Assembly: GCF_000205025.1 (NCBI RefSeq)
Contig: NZ_GL883719.1
Span: forward strand, 1 to 64,000
Origin: Parasutterella excrementihominis YIT 11859
Lineage (GTDB): Bacteria > Pseudomonadota > Gammaproteobacteria > Burkholderiales > Burkholderiaceae_F
DNA length: 64,000 nucleotides
Direction of reading: 5' to 3'
Positions 45,938-56,900 of this stretch are shown here, piece after piece. Each line of letters starts with the position of its first letter. The first letter of the stretch is position 1. The notes under the pieces were generated by a model that worked only from the letters and a program-made list of their open reading frames with translations, ran no database searches and had not been told where the DNA came from. The position numbers were made by a program, and so were the translations under genes.

Positions 45938-45966
45938 TATATAGTTGATCGTATTGTATGACTTAA
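45938..45966 (-). promoter_or_regulatory. Candidate promoter for the ccsA-like operon
   Basis: TTAAGT (45966-45961), 17-bp spacer and TATATA (45943-45938) on the minus strand, 17 bp before the ATG. Confidence 0.45.
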
Positions 45967-45988
45967 CTCTTTCCTTTGAATTAATGTA

Positions 45989-47383
45989 ATGCTCGATTCT
46001 CTTACTCAGCGTCTTACCAAAGTCGTCAAAACCATTCGCGGACAAGCTCGTCTGACCGAATCCAACATGCAGGACATGCTGCGTGAAATTCGTATTGCCC
46101 TCCTCGAGGCAGACGTTGCCATTCCCGTGGTCAAAGATCTCATTGCAAGAATTAAAGAAAAAGCCCTCGGAACCGAAGTTCAGACAAGCTTAACTCCGGG
46201 CCAGGCATTGGTCGGCATTGTTCACGACGAATTAACAAAAGTTATCGGCGGAGAGGATCCTGAAAATGTTCGCGAGATCAACCTCGCTACCCAGCCTCCC
46301 GCAATCATCCTGTTAGCCGGCCTTCAAGGTGCCGGTAAAACGACGACCGCCGGCAAGCTCGGTAAATGGCTCAAAGAAGAAAAGAAGAAAAAAGTTCTGA
46401 CAGTTTCCGCCGACGTGTACCGTCCTGCCGCTATTGATCAGCTGCAAACAGTTTCTCAGCAGGCCAACATTGACTTCTTCCCGAGTACCCCGAACGAAAA
46501 ACCGCTCGATATTGCCCGCAAGGCCCTCGAATACGCAAAGCTTCATTACTACGACGTGCTCATCGTCGATACGGCCGGTCGCTTAGCGATCGACGAGCAG
46601 ATGATGAATGAGGTCAGCGATCTGGAAAAATTCTTAAATCCGATCGAAACCTTCTTCGTGGTCGACGCCATGGTCGGTCAGGACGCAGTCAACACCGCGA
46701 AAGCCTTCGGCGAAAAACTTCCGCTAACCGGCGTGATTCTGACTAAGGTCGACGGCGACTCCAGAGGTGGTGCAGCGCTTTCCGTTCGCATGGTCACCGG
46801 TAAGCCCATCAAATTTATGGGCGTTGGTGAAAAACTCAACGGTTTCCAGCGTTTTGATCCGCAGGCCATGGCCGGACGAATCCTCGGCATGGGCGACATC
46901 GTTTCTCTTGTCGATGAAGTCCGCAAGAACGTGGATATCGAAAAAGCCCAGAAGTTCGCTGAAAAAATGCGTAAGGGCGACGATTTCACACTCGAAGACT
47001 TCAAGGATCAGCTCGCTCAGGTCAAAAACATGGGCAGTTTCTCTTCCTTAATTGAGAAACTGCCGGCACAGTTCGCCCAAGCTGCCGGCCAGGTTGACGA
47101 CGAACAGGCTAAGAAACAGCTCGCCCGTACTGAAGCCATCATTGATTCGATGACACCGCATGAACGCAGAAAACCCGAAATCATCAAAGCAAGCCGCAAG
47201 CGCAGAATCGCTGCCGGCGCCGGCACTACCGTTCAGGAAGTCAATCGTCTGCTCAAACAGTTTGAGCAGAGCCGCGAAATGATGAAGATGATGAAAAAAG
47301 GCGGCATGGGCAAAATGATGCGCGCTTTCAGAAGCCTTAGCGGCCGCTTCCCGGGTATGGGCGGCATGGGCGGAGGCTTCTAG
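45989..47383 (+). CDS. ffh: Signal recognition particle protein Ffh
   Basis: A 464-residue SRP GTPase that takes nascent inner-membrane proteins to FtsY. N and G domains at 1-295 show GLQGAGKTTTAGKLG, DTAGR and TKVDGDSRGG; the methionine-rich M domain, which binds 4.5S RNA and signal peptides, ends in MMKMMKKGGMGKMMR and a glycine/methionine tail. Length is normal. Its stop overlaps the GTG of ruvC. Confidence 0.98.
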   Translation: MLDSLTQRLTKVVKTIRGQARLTESNMQDMLREIRIALLEADVAIPVVKDLIARIKEKALGTEVQTSLTPGQALVGIVHDELTKVIGGEDPENVREINLATQPPAIILLAGLQGAGKTTTAGKLGKWLKEEKKKKVLTVSADVYRPAAIDQLQTVSQQANIDFFPSTPNEKPLDIARKALEYAKLHYYDVLIVDTAGRLAIDEQMMNEVSDLEKFLNPIETFFVVDAMVGQDAVNTAKAFGEKLPLTGVILTKVDGDSRGGAALSVRMVTGKPIKFMGVGEKLNGFQRFDPQAMAGRILGMGDIVSLVDEVRKNVDIEKAQKFAEKMRKGDDFTLEDFKDQLAQVKNMGSFSSLIEKLPAQFAQAAGQVDDEQAKKQLARTEAIIDSMTPHERRKPEIIKASRKRRIAAGAGTTVQEVNRLLKQFEQSREMMKMMKKGGMGKMMRAFRSLSGRFPGMGGMGGGF

Positions 47384-47988
47384 TGAGCCAAAAGGCTGTT
47401 CGTATTCTCGGAATTGACCCGGGGCTTAATCACACCGGCTACGGCTTTGTAGATTTTGTACCCGGTCATTTCACCTATGTCGCCTCCGGTGTTTTGAATG
47501 TACCCGCAGGCGAACTTTCCGACAGACTGGGATTCATTTTTAAGTCCTTGTCGGCTTTGATCGAGGAGCATCATCCGAATGTCGCTTCGATTGAAAAAAC
47601 TTTCTTGAATACGAATGCCCAGTCCAGCATGCTGCTGTCACACGCAAGAGGCGCTGCGATGTGTGCTGTCGCATGTCACTCTATCCTATGCAAAGAAATC
47701 AGCACTCGCGAGATTAAAAAATCCGTAACCGGCTACGGCGCCGCTGACAAAGAACAAGTGCAGCAAATGGTTCTAAGGCATCTGAAGCTTGAGGACACGC
47801 GCTTCAGTCCGGACGAGTCGGATGCTCTGGCAACCGCGATCTGCTACGGCAGCTCCAGTATCCTGCTCGGCCTCGTACCGACACTCGGAACCAAGGCCGG
47901 CAGCAGCGGAACCGGTGTATCCCGCAGAGGCTCAAGTGCTCGCCGCTCAAGAAACGAGTGGACGAAACGTTATGAAGGAAAGGTCTAA
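47383..47988 (+). CDS. ruvC: Holliday junction resolvase RuvC
   Basis: A 201-residue endonuclease that cuts Holliday junctions symmetrically. The acidic active site is seen in RILGIDPGLNHTGYG, ASIEKTFLNTN and FSPDESDALATAIC. Beyond the usual about 170 residues there is a basic, Ser/Arg-rich C-terminal tail (VSRRGSSARRSRNEWTKR). The GTG start overlaps the last base of the ffh stop. Confidence 0.97.
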   Translation: MSQKAVRILGIDPGLNHTGYGFVDFVPGHFTYVASGVLNVPAGELSDRLGFIFKSLSALIEEHHPNVASIEKTFLNTNAQSSMLLSHARGAAMCAVACHSILCKEISTREIKKSVTGYGAADKEQVQQMVLRHLKLEDTRFSPDESDALATAICYGSSSILLGLVPTLGTKAGSSGTGVSRRGSSARRSRNEWTKRYEGKV

Positions 47989-47991
47989 CTA

Positions 47992-48561
47992 ATGATTGCA
48001 ACCATTCGAGGAAAAATTCTTCAAAAAAATCCTCCGCAAGTTGTTATTGAGTGCGGCGGACTGGGCTACGAGATCGATGTCCCGATGTCCACTTTCTACA
48101 ATCTTCCGAACATCGGCGAAGAAGTGTTTCTGGAAACCGTCATGATCGTTCGTGAAGATGCGCAGCTGCTTTACGGCTTTTTAACTTCTCAGGAAAAATC
48201 AGTGTTCCGGCAGCTTCTGAAAGTGAGCGGCATCGGTCCGAGAATTTCGCTCGCCATGCTCTCCTCTATGTCTGCAGAAGATATCGGAAACGCCATTGCC
48301 AATAATGAAATCGGACTTTTGACGATGGTTCCCGGCATCGGTAAGAAAACGGCCGAACGTCTCGTTCTTGAGCTGAAGGACAAGATGGTCGTCACTTCTG
48401 CGCCCACGGTTTCTTCCGTTCAGACAGAGGTCATCCAGGCTTTGGTTGCGTTGGGTTTCAGCGAACGCGAAGCTCGCGGCGCTGCGAAAAACGTCCCTGC
48501 AGATGCCGACGCCTCCGAAGGCATTCGTCTCTGTCTGCGTCAACTTGCTCAGAAAGGTTAA
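47992..48561 (+). CDS. ruvA: Holliday junction helicase subunit RuvA
   Basis: A 189-residue tetramer-forming DNA-junction binding subunit. An N-terminal OB fold (MIATIRGKILQKNPPQVVIECGG), two helix-hairpin-helix motifs (LLKVSGIGPRISLAML, LTMVPGIGKKTAERLV) and the C-terminal RuvB-binding helices (ALVALGFSEREARGAAK) are all in place. It begins 3 bp after ruvC. Confidence 0.98.
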   Translation: MIATIRGKILQKNPPQVVIECGGLGYEIDVPMSTFYNLPNIGEEVFLETVMIVREDAQLLYGFLTSQEKSVFRQLLKVSGIGPRISLAMLSSMSAEDIGNAIANNEIGLLTMVPGIGKKTAERLVLELKDKMVVTSAPTVSSVQTEVIQALVALGFSEREARGAAKNVPADADASEGIRLCLRQLAQKG

Positions 48562-48564
48562 TCC

Positions 48565-49605
48565 ATGGCGGACAGCAATTCGATTCTTTCCTCTGAAAGA
48601 AAAGAAAAAGAAGAAGTCATCGACAAGGCCCTTCGTCCGACACGTCTCAAAGACTATGCCGGCCAAGACGGTATTCGTGAGCAGTTAGATCTGTTCATCA
48701 CGGCTGCACGCAATCGCGGAGAAGCTCTGGATCACGTTTTGCTCTTCGGCCCTCCGGGCTTAGGTAAAACGACACTGGCAAACATCATCGCCAACGAACT
48801 CGGCGTCAAGCTTCGTCAAACGTCGGGCCCTGTTTTAGAAAAGGCCGGGGACTTGGCTGCCATGCTTACAAGTTTGGAGCCGCATGATGTTCTCTTCATT
48901 GACGAAATCCATCGTCTCTCGCCGGTCGTCGAAGAAATTCTTTATCCGGCCTTAGAGGACTTCAAGCTCGACATCATGATCGGCGAAGGCCCTGCTGCCC
49001 GTTCGATCAAAATCGATCTTCCGCATTTCACGCTTGTGGGTGCCACGACACGTGCAGGTTCATTGACCAAACCGCTGCAGGATCGTTTCGGTATTCGTGC
49101 CCAGCTTCAGTACTACTCGCCTGAAGACCTGACAACCATTGTGCTGCGCTCCATGCACCTGCTAAATATGCCGGCAGATAAAGGCGCAGCCGGTGAGATT
49201 GCACGCCGCTCCCGCGGTACACCTCGAATCGCAAACAGATTGCTTCGACGTATTCGCGACTTTTCCGAAGTCCGTCATCAGGGTCAATTGTCCGAACAAA
49301 TCGCAAAAGACGCCCTTACCATGCTAGAAGTCGATCCGATCGGCTTAGACAGCCTCGACTGCCAATTCCTGCTTGCGATCATTGAAAAATTCCAAGGCGG
49401 TCCCGTCGGTATCGAAAACCTGGCTTCCGCTGTCGGTGAGGAGTCTGATACGCTTCAAGATATGGTCGAGCCTTATCTGATCAAAGAAGGTTTTGTTCAG
49501 AGGACACCAAGGGGACGCGTGGCGACACCGCGCGCATACAGCCATTTCGGGCTCGATAGAAAACATAAAGATTTGGGATTTTTATTCGATGACGACCAAT
49601 ATTAG
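48565..49605 (+). CDS. ruvB: Holliday junction helicase subunit RuvB
   Basis: A 346-residue AAA+ motor for branch migration. Walker [16 protein letters not shown], Walker [12 protein letters not shown], sensor 1 VGATTRAG and the C-terminal winged helix ([25 protein letters not shown]) are all present. It begins 3 bp after ruvA; the next gene overlaps its last 17 bases. Confidence 0.98.
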   Translation: MADSNSILSSERKEKEEVIDKALRPTRLKDYAGQDGIREQLDLFITAARNRGEALDHVLLFGPPGLGKTTLANIIANELGVKLRQTSGPVLEKAGDLAAMLTSLEPHDVLFIDEIHRLSPVVEEILYPALEDFKLDIMIGEGPAARSIKIDLPHFTLVGATTRAGSLTKPLQDRFGIRAQLQYYSPEDLTTIVLRSMHLLNMPADKGAAGEIARRSRGTPRIANRLLRRIRDFSEVRHQGQLSEQIAKDALTMLEVDPIGLDSLDCQFLLAIIEKFQGGPVGIENLASAVGEESDTLQDMVEPYLIKEGFVQRTPRGRVATPRAYSHFGLDRKHKDLGFLFDDDQY

Positions 49606-50311
49606 TTCTTACAACTTGTCCGAGCGTCAGGTGCAGCTGGACTTGTCCGTTCTTCCCTACGATTTTGAAGAGAACGTCAAGACATTGAGCGAACAAGCGC
49701 GTCAGGCCTGGAACGACGTTCAAGATTTGGAAGCTTCTGCCTGCCCTGACAATAAGGCTCAAATCACGATCACGATGCACCCGTCCTTTGCTTCTCAGAT
49801 TTACTTCCCTGAGGAGTTTTTGCTTGTCATGGGATTGGACTGCGTCGGCGTACGTCAGGTTCAGTGCTTCCCGCGCGACACTTCAAGCTGCGATACTGAA
49901 GACGGAGAAATTACCGTTGCGCTCGTCTGCGTCGGAAAGAGACAGGACATCCAGGCCATTCCCGGCAAACTGGAAAAAGTTGTCTCAGACACACTCGTCG
50001 GAAAACAGATTCGAACCATTGAAAGTATTGAAGCCGTCTCTATCTATGACCGCTTGGATATTCCCAACGATTACTTCGAGGACCATTTCTTAGTCGGTGT
50101 TTATGTGACGCCCGGAAAAACAATCGAAGAATCCAAGGAAGACTTTAAAAATTACGCTCAGAAAAACGATCTTGAAGTACACCCCAACTTCTTAGTCGAC
50201 AAGGACGGTGTCTTCTATGTGCTTCTGCGCGGTGCCCGCTACAAACTCGATGCTATCGGCGACTACGCCTACACCTTCTGTGTACGTGTCCCGCCGCTGA
50301 AAAAAGCCTGA
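49589..50311 (+). CDS. Uncharacterised protein between ruvB and recC
   Basis: A 240-residue cytosolic protein I do not recognise. It has no membrane helix or signal peptide and no obvious catalytic motif; composition suggests alpha/beta with many acidic residues. I start at ATG 49589, which overlaps ruvB by 17 bp; the upstream open frame lies wholly inside ruvB. Its place between two recombination operons, with a short gap to recC (56 bp), makes co-expression with DNA repair genes likely but gives no function. Confidence 0.7.
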   Translation: MTTNISSYNLSERQVQLDLSVLPYDFEENVKTLSEQARQAWNDVQDLEASACPDNKAQITITMHPSFASQIYFPEEFLLVMGLDCVGVRQVQCFPRDTSSCDTEDGEITVALVCVGKRQDIQAIPGKLEKVVSDTLVGKQIRTIESIEAVSIYDRLDIPNDYFEDHFLVGVYVTPGKTIEESKEDFKNYAQKNDLEVHPNFLVDKDGVFYVLLRGARYKLDAIGDYAYTFCVRVPPLKKA

Positions 50312-50367
50312 CTCAGCGCCACACAACTAAACTAAAACGTCGGCTTTTCCTTTTAGGAGGGTCCTCA

Positions 50368-53300
50368 GTGATTTCTACTTTTTACTCGAACTCGTTCGAA
50401 GTTCTTCGAACGGTTCTTGCCACAAAAATCGGTTTTAATCTGGAGGACCTGCGAAACAGTAATGCCTCCTTTTTTGAGCAAATCAAGGTTATCGTCCCGA
50501 CGCCGATGATCGAGGACAACCTCAACCGCTTCTTCGCGGATCACTTCGGAGCCACTCCGGGGATTGAATTCTCTAACGTAGCCAGCTGGATGTTCAAAGT
50601 TCTCGGACAGTCTCTCTCCAACGCTGAAACATCTCAGGTCATGGACTGGACTTTTTACGAGATCCTGCGTCAAAAGCAAAACAAAAAGGCTTTCCCTGAA
50701 GAAGAAAAGCGTCTTTATGAATACATTCAGACATTGGACCCCGTCGGTGTGTTGGAATTTGCCCGTCATCTGAACACAGTTTTCATTACTTACGGTTCCT
50801 ATCGCTTTGACTGGCTGCAACAGTGGGCTTTAGAGAAATTCAAATTCAACCATAAGGTACACCCGCTTCCGGTACCAAATGCAAAGGCAGAAGAAGAGCG
50901 ATTGAAGAAAAACGCTGACTTTTTGTGGCAAAAGCGTCTTTGGCAAGAATTAATCGAACAGACCGGCGCAGAAAGCGAAGGAAAAATCTTCGGGTGGCTT
51001 GAAAATACTATTGAGCGAATCCGGAAGAACAAACCGGTTGAGAACAGTCTTCCGATTCATCTTTTTCTGCCGTTCTCGATTCCGCCTAACTTACTGCCTC
51101 TGATTCGAGCTTATGAAGATTCTCCTGCAGAGCTTAATCTGTACATTCTTAATCCGTGCGCCGAGTACTGGTTTGAGTCCGTTCCGAAAGCGCAGTTCGA
51201 CTGGTCCGAGAATTTCAAAGTCGACAACAGCTGCCTGAACTATCTGTTGACAAATGCAGCAAGCACGAGAGCCGCTATTGACCGATTGGACAGCTTCCTT
51301 TTTTCCGAGGAAGAAGCTTCGGCAATCGAAACGGATATCTCTGATAAAGACAAACAGAACCGTCAAAAGGCATTCGTCAAACAGCCGGGGTCTCGGGAAT
51401 TTGTAACCTCAGAAAAAACTTTCGACCATTCCGAAGAAGAAATAAAAACCAAGGTTAGTGCCGAGACAGCTTCCGCATATCTGGAGTATCCCTCCAAGTC
51501 GTTTCTGCATAGCTTTCAAAACTCCATTCTTAGAATGGACAGCACGCTGCTGCCCATTGAGCCTGCCGAGAAAGATGTCAGTCTTCGCATTCTCAAGGCG
51601 CCCTCTTTTGTCCGAGAAGTCGAAGCCACCATCGACATTCTCCAGAATTGGCTCACAGATAAAAAACGCGGCCTAAAACCTTCCGATGTTTTGGTCGTAG
51701 TTCCGGACATCGAAAAGGCAGCTCCTATCATTGAAGGCGTCATGGCATCACTGCCGAAAGATCTTTATATCCCTTGGAAGATCATCGGTCTCAGCGAAGA
51801 AAAACAGAATGCGCTTGCAGATGCGTTTGTGGGCTTGGGCAAACTCTTGATGTCCGATTTCTCAGCCAGAGAATTCTTTGATTGGCTGGAGAAACTCCCC
51901 GTACAACAGCAGTGGGACCTGTCCTTAGACGACATCTCTGTCATTCAGACTTGGCTTTATTCTGCGGGATACTCTGTCGGAATCGATCATGAACAGCTCG
52001 CGGCGCTGAATTTCACTGACGAAGACACGTCCTTTCAGGACGCCATGGAACGGCTTTCTCTCGGCTTTTTCCTTGATGAAGCTTCCCCTCTGCCCTTCAA
52101 GAGTGTTCTTCCTATTCGAGGAGATGAGGAAGCCGGTTTTGATGTCGTTTCCGACGGCTCGGGCCGCTTGCTCCAAGCGCTTTCTCAACTTTATCTGAAC
52201 CTTGCCGATCAGCGTCGTGAACTGCTCGCTTCCGAATTTGCACTCCCCGCAGAGGCCTGGAGAGAAGCTCTGTTAGGTATGAAAGAGCGTTTCTTCGGAA
52301 ACAACTGTGATCCTGAAGAGTCCTATAACTTCTCAGAAATCATCGAGACAGTCTGCAAAGGCATGGCTGCCGCTTTCGGCGGCACGGAAAAAACCGTCAG
52401 TTTCGATGTTGTATTAAGCGAGCTGCGAAGTGAACTCTCCAAAACAAAGCGCGATGTACCGAGCTCCGGAACGATGACCTTCGCATCCATTTCACTTGCC
52501 AGAGGAATACCCTACAAGGTCATTTGCTGTTTGGGTTTCGATGAGAAAAGCGGGTTCCCGGGAACACCTAAGTTTGAAGAATTTGACTTGACCAAGGATC
52601 ACCGCCGCCGCGGTGACCGAGACGCAAGAAAGGACAATAACGCTGTCTTCCTTGACACGCTTCTCAGCGCTCGAGAAAACCTTTTGATTTCCTACACAAT
52701 CGGAACGAAACCGCAAAGCGAAAATAATCCGTCGCTCGTCATTGATAATTTCAAGAATTACTTCCTTTCTCATGCCATGAGCGTAGGGATGGAGGACGGC
52801 ACAGCTCAGGAAAAGGCAGACGAGCTTTGGAAGAGCATCGTAACTAAGGTTCCTTTGAATCGCTTCTCCATGAGAAATTTCTTAGAGGAAGCAAAATCTC
52901 TAGACAAACGAGAAAACAACTTGTTCTGGAAGAGCCCTCGGAAAGACGTCCTCGATTCAATCGAACATGCCTATAGGAACCCGGGCGCCAAGGAACCGAT
53001 GTTTGCCAACACCGAGATTCCTGCTGAGAAACTTCCCAAAACGATGCAGCACCCGGTGCTCCGCGAACTGCAGGTTAATTTCCTCATAAAGTTCCTGACC
53101 TCTTACAACGAATGGGCGGCAACGCTGCTCAAGCTTGAATCATCAGATTTCGAAGCCGACGAAAGAATGATCGTCCCTTCTAAGGACGACAAGCTTATGC
53201 ACTCAGAGGTCAGCCGAAAATTTCTTTCTTTGCTTGAGAATAACTTCTCTGATCAAGAGGCGCTCAATCTTTTGAACCTTAATCCGAAGTACGGCATTGA

Positions 53301-53934
53301 AAGTGTCCGACGTGCGGTTCTCAGTTTTGAAACCTCAGAGGTTGCCGACGCTCACGCCGCAAGGAAACAATTTGAGGAGACTGAGACTTTAAAACCCCTC
53401 TCGGCGGGACTTGATTATCGAGTTCCGACTGCAGTTTCTAGCTTCGTCAATCGGCTCACAGACAAAACGGATCTCTTCCTTTGGAAAACGGAAGATGAGT
53501 CCTTGCGCGTCAAGCTCGGCGTCTTTTGCTCTGCGTCGGAACAAAACCGAGAAGTATTGCGCCAAATTATTTGGACCGAAGCCGGGGAACCCTACGATTT
53601 ACTCATCTTTAACGAAAGTTCAGACACAGATCATTTCGTCATTTCTTACTCTTCGATTATTCAGAACCATGGCGGCGAACCGCTTAAAGCGTTCTTGAGG
53701 TTATTTGAGTGTCACTGCAAGCACGCACTTGGAATGAATGCCTCGGATGACGCACTGCTTTGGCAGGGTGTCTCAGAGGAAAGCGTAAGAAAAGCTGCTG
53801 ATTTATCTAAGGCTCTCAAAGAAGAACTCAGCGATTACTACAAACTCCTCAAAGGTGATGGCAGAAAGAAAGACATCTACCTTTCAGAAGCATTCGAAGC
53901 GTTAATTGAATTCATTCAAAAACTTAAACCTTAA
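50368..53934 (+). CDS. recC: Exodeoxyribonuclease V gamma subunit RecC
   Basis: A 1188-residue RecC, the inactive-helicase/nuclease scaffold that reads Chi in RecBCD. The N-terminal region VIVPTPMIEDNLNRFFADHFG and IEFSNVASWMFKVLG match the family, as does ISLARGIPYKVICCLGFDEKSGFPGT in the second half. The start is GTG 50368 with AGGAGG upstream. Identity is low compared with E. coli but gene order and length are convincing. It is followed 11 bp later by recB. Confidence 0.93.
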   Translation: MISTFYSNSFEVLRTVLATKIGFNLEDLRNSNASFFEQIKVIVPTPMIEDNLNRFFADHFGATPGIEFSNVASWMFKVLGQSLSNAETSQVMDWTFYEILRQKQNKKAFPEEEKRLYEYIQTLDPVGVLEFARHLNTVFITYGSYRFDWLQQWALEKFKFNHKVHPLPVPNAKAEEERLKKNADFLWQKRLWQELIEQTGAESEGKIFGWLENTIERIRKNKPVENSLPIHLFLPFSIPPNLLPLIRAYEDSPAELNLYILNPCAEYWFESVPKAQFDWSENFKVDNSCLNYLLTNAASTRAAIDRLDSFLFSEEEASAIETDISDKDKQNRQKAFVKQPGSREFVTSEKTFDHSEEEIKTKVSAETASAYLEYPSKSFLHSFQNSILRMDSTLLPIEPAEKDVSLRILKAPSFVREVEATIDILQNWLTDKKRGLKPSDVLVVVPDIEKAAPIIEGVMASLPKDLYIPWKIIGLSEEKQNALADAFVGLGKLLMSDFSAREFFDWLEKLPVQQQWDLSLDDISVIQTWLYSAGYSVGIDHEQLAALNFTDEDTSFQDAMERLSLGFFLDEASPLPFKSVLPIRGDEEAGFDVVSDGSGRLLQALSQLYLNLADQRRELLASEFALPAEAWREALLGMKERFFGNNCDPEESYNFSEIIETVCKGMAAAFGGTEKTVSFDVVLSELRSELSKTKRDVPSSGTMTFASISLARGIPYKVICCLGFDEKSGFPGTPKFEEFDLTKDHRRRGDRDARKDNNAVFLDTLLSARENLLISYTIGTKPQSENNPSLVIDNFKNYFLSHAMSVGMEDGTAQEKADELWKSIVTKVPLNRFSMRNFLEEAKSLDKRENNLFWKSPRKDVLDSIEHAYRNPGAKEPMFANTEIPAEKLPKTMQHPVLRELQVNFLIKFLTSYNEWAATLLKLESSDFEADERMIVPSKDDKLMHSEVSRKFLSLLENNFSDQEALNLLNLNPKYGIESVRRAVLSFETSEVADAHAARKQFEETETLKPLSAGLDYRVPTAVSSFVNRLTDKTDLFLWKTEDESLRVKLGVFCSASEQNREVLRQIIWTEAGEPYDLLIFNESSDTDHFVISYSSIIQNHGGEPLKAFLRLFECHCKHALGMNASDDALLWQGVSEESVRKAADLSKALKEELSDYYKLLKGDGRKKDIYLSEAFEALIEFIQKLKP

Positions 53935-53945
53935 TCGGAGTATTT

Positions 53946-56900
53946 ATGCTTTATAAAGAATTTGATGCTGCCACAACGCCGATTGAGGGGCGCATGCTTT
54001 TGGAAGCCAGCGCCGGCACCGGAAAAACGTATTCCTTGATGCGAGTGCTGCTCAGGCTTTTAGTCGAGAAAGGAATCGAACTAGATCGTATTTTGGTCGT
54101 GACATTCACGAATGCAGCCACTGATGAGTTGTCCTCTCGTTTGCGCAGCAACCTGACGGAACTGATTGAACAAATTAGGCTGAACAAGAGCGGAAGCTTC
54201 AACGATCTGCTGGATAGTTGGGGAGAAAAGAAATATTCTCAGGACATAATTCTTGAAAAACTGCAAACAGCGCTGAATAAGATTGACGACGCTGCCATTT
54301 TTACTATTCACGGCTTTTGCCAACGAATCCTTCAGGACTTTGTCTTTTCTTCAAAGGGAAACTACGACTTTGAGATCGGAGATGATTCAAACGCTAAAGA
54401 TAAAGCGCTGAGTACTTTTCTTCGTACAAACCTTCCGAAGGCCTATCCAGGCTACCCTACGGAACAACTGTCTCTGGCTCGAGACATTCCTTGGGAAGAT
54501 ATTCTGACAACTGCTGCCGGTTTGAGCAGAAGCATGCCGCTCACCCGGCAAATGAAGCTGATGAAAGATGCGAATCAAAAGCCCGAAGACGAAACCACTC
54601 GGTTTTTTGAAACTTTCATTGATCAGGCAACAAAACTCTACGAAGAAAACAAGAAAGATGAACGTCTTTTTACGTTCGATGACCTGCTGATCGAAGCAGA
54701 AGAACGCATTGTTAAAGATCCGGAATTCACCAAGGCAATTCAGAACCTTTACGGCGCTGCTTTGATTGACGAATTTCAGGATACGGACCCGATTCAATAC
54801 TCGATTTTCAAACACCTGTTCTTAGAGGATCCGGAGAACTCCAAACCCGTTATCTTTGTCGGTGATCCGAAACAGTCTATTTATCGCTTCAGGAACGCAA
54901 GTCTTGAAACGTATCTGTTAGCCAAAAACGAAATCAACAACCCTTATCAGTTAGTAAAGAATTATCGTTCTACTCCTGGGATCATTGCCGGAGTTAATGC
55001 GTACTTCAATCCGGAAGGGAAAGGTTCCCGCGGCGGCTTTTTGAATCAGGCCCTTTCTTATTCGCCGGTGAAGTTTAATAAGAAAAAACTACCGCTCCTC
55101 TTAGAGAAAGACGGCAAAGTCGAACCCCTTTCCTCTTTCGCTTTCTGGTCCAATGCCGACACTAAGGCCTTGTCCAATGCAGAGACACTTCGCGATATGG
55201 AGGCTATTGCCATCGCAGAGGAAATCGAATCCTTGCTAAAGGAAAATGTCCTCTATGACGGCCGGAGACTGAGACCCAGCGATATCGCGATTTTGGTTGC
55301 AAAGCGCTTCCATGCTGACAAGGTTATTGAAGAGCTGCGCAGGCGGGGCATTCGCACCCTTCGGTCTTCGAATGAAAATGTCTTATGTTCCAAAGAAGCG
55401 CACGAACTTAAGAGCGTTCTAGAGGCTATGTACGATCCGAGAGATACTCGTCTTGTGGCTGCGGCTCAGGCAACCAGGATTTTCGGCGACTCGCTGAATG
55501 ACTTATTGAATAACGATGCGGCCTCCGCGCAGGCACGTCTGTTATTGGAAAACTCAGCAAAAATCTACGAGAAGAGCGGAATTATCGCTGCTGTTTCGAA
55601 CCTATTTGCCGGCGCCAAAACCGAAGAGCGTTTACTGCAATACGGAGGAGAACGCGCCCTCACGAATTATCAGCACATCTTGGAGCTTCTTCATCAGCAG
55701 CACAACACCATTGATAGTCTTCAGGGACTGCTGCGCTGGTTAAAACAAGAACAAAAAAAGAGCAACGACAGCTACACTCTGAGACGTGAAACCGATTCCG
55801 ATGTTGTTCGAGTTGAGACTATTCACAGCAGTAAAGGCCTTCAATACCCTGTTGTTTATTACCTTGACCGGCCGATAAGCTTTTCCAAAGGTCAGAAATT
55901 TAGAGATGATGCGACAGGCGTCATTACCTTCTATGAAACCGAACAGAAGGCACCGGACGACTTCATTGAGAAATCATATGAGGAGTCCATGAGACTGCTG
56001 TATGTCGCTATGACGCGAGCCACAGCAAGGGTGGTTCTTCCCTATTTCTTCAAGAAAACTAAGAACGGAGCGCCTCACGGCAGCGTCGGCGGAAAAAATC
56101 CGCTTGCTCAGGCTATCAGCGGAGAAACGTCCGGCGGATTGGCCATTATTGGCGGTTTAAACCGACTGCGGGAGGCTTTGAGCCCGAAGGAAGCGTCGGC
56201 AAGAGAAGTCAGAAAGGCCTTGCTTGACGGAATTTCCGAGTACAACAAGAACAGCGCACATCCTCTCATGCTCTCTGAGAAAGCTTTAAATGCTTACACT
56301 CCTTTTGAGATCCGTTTTGACTTCGAACCCGGCAAATATGGAGACTCCGAAGTCTCCTTCAGACAACCGCCGGAGCATCTTGATCTCAGAGCCGGTCGCG
56401 GTGAGAAGCAAAATCGTTCTTGGATTTCTTCCAGTTTCACAAGCTTGTTGAGGACCATGGAAGCACAGGACTCCGCCGTCATCACTGATGAGTCGGAAGC
56501 TCTTGAGTCAGAGGAAACTGTCGCGGAATCGAAAGAAGAGGACGTATTGGAAGTCCTCAAAGGCACCCAAAGCGCTGCCGAATTCGGCACGAAAGTCCAC
56601 GAATTATTAGAAAAGATTTTCGACAAAAATTTCCATAACTGGAAGAACAGAGTCTACAAATTTTTAGATGATCGTTTTAAGGGTTATGTCGCCCCAGAAA
56701 CTGAAGAACGAAAGGCCGAAATCGAGACTAAAACGGAAGAGTTCTTCGAAAATTTATTCGAAGCAAAGATTCTGCCCTCCGCGCCGGGCTTCCATCTCTC
56801 TCAGCTTTTTAAAAATCTTAAAGATTGCCGTCCGGAATTGAAATTCATGCTTTCCGTCGGAGCTCCGATAAAGGGCAGAGAACGTCTGACGGCGAGTCTT

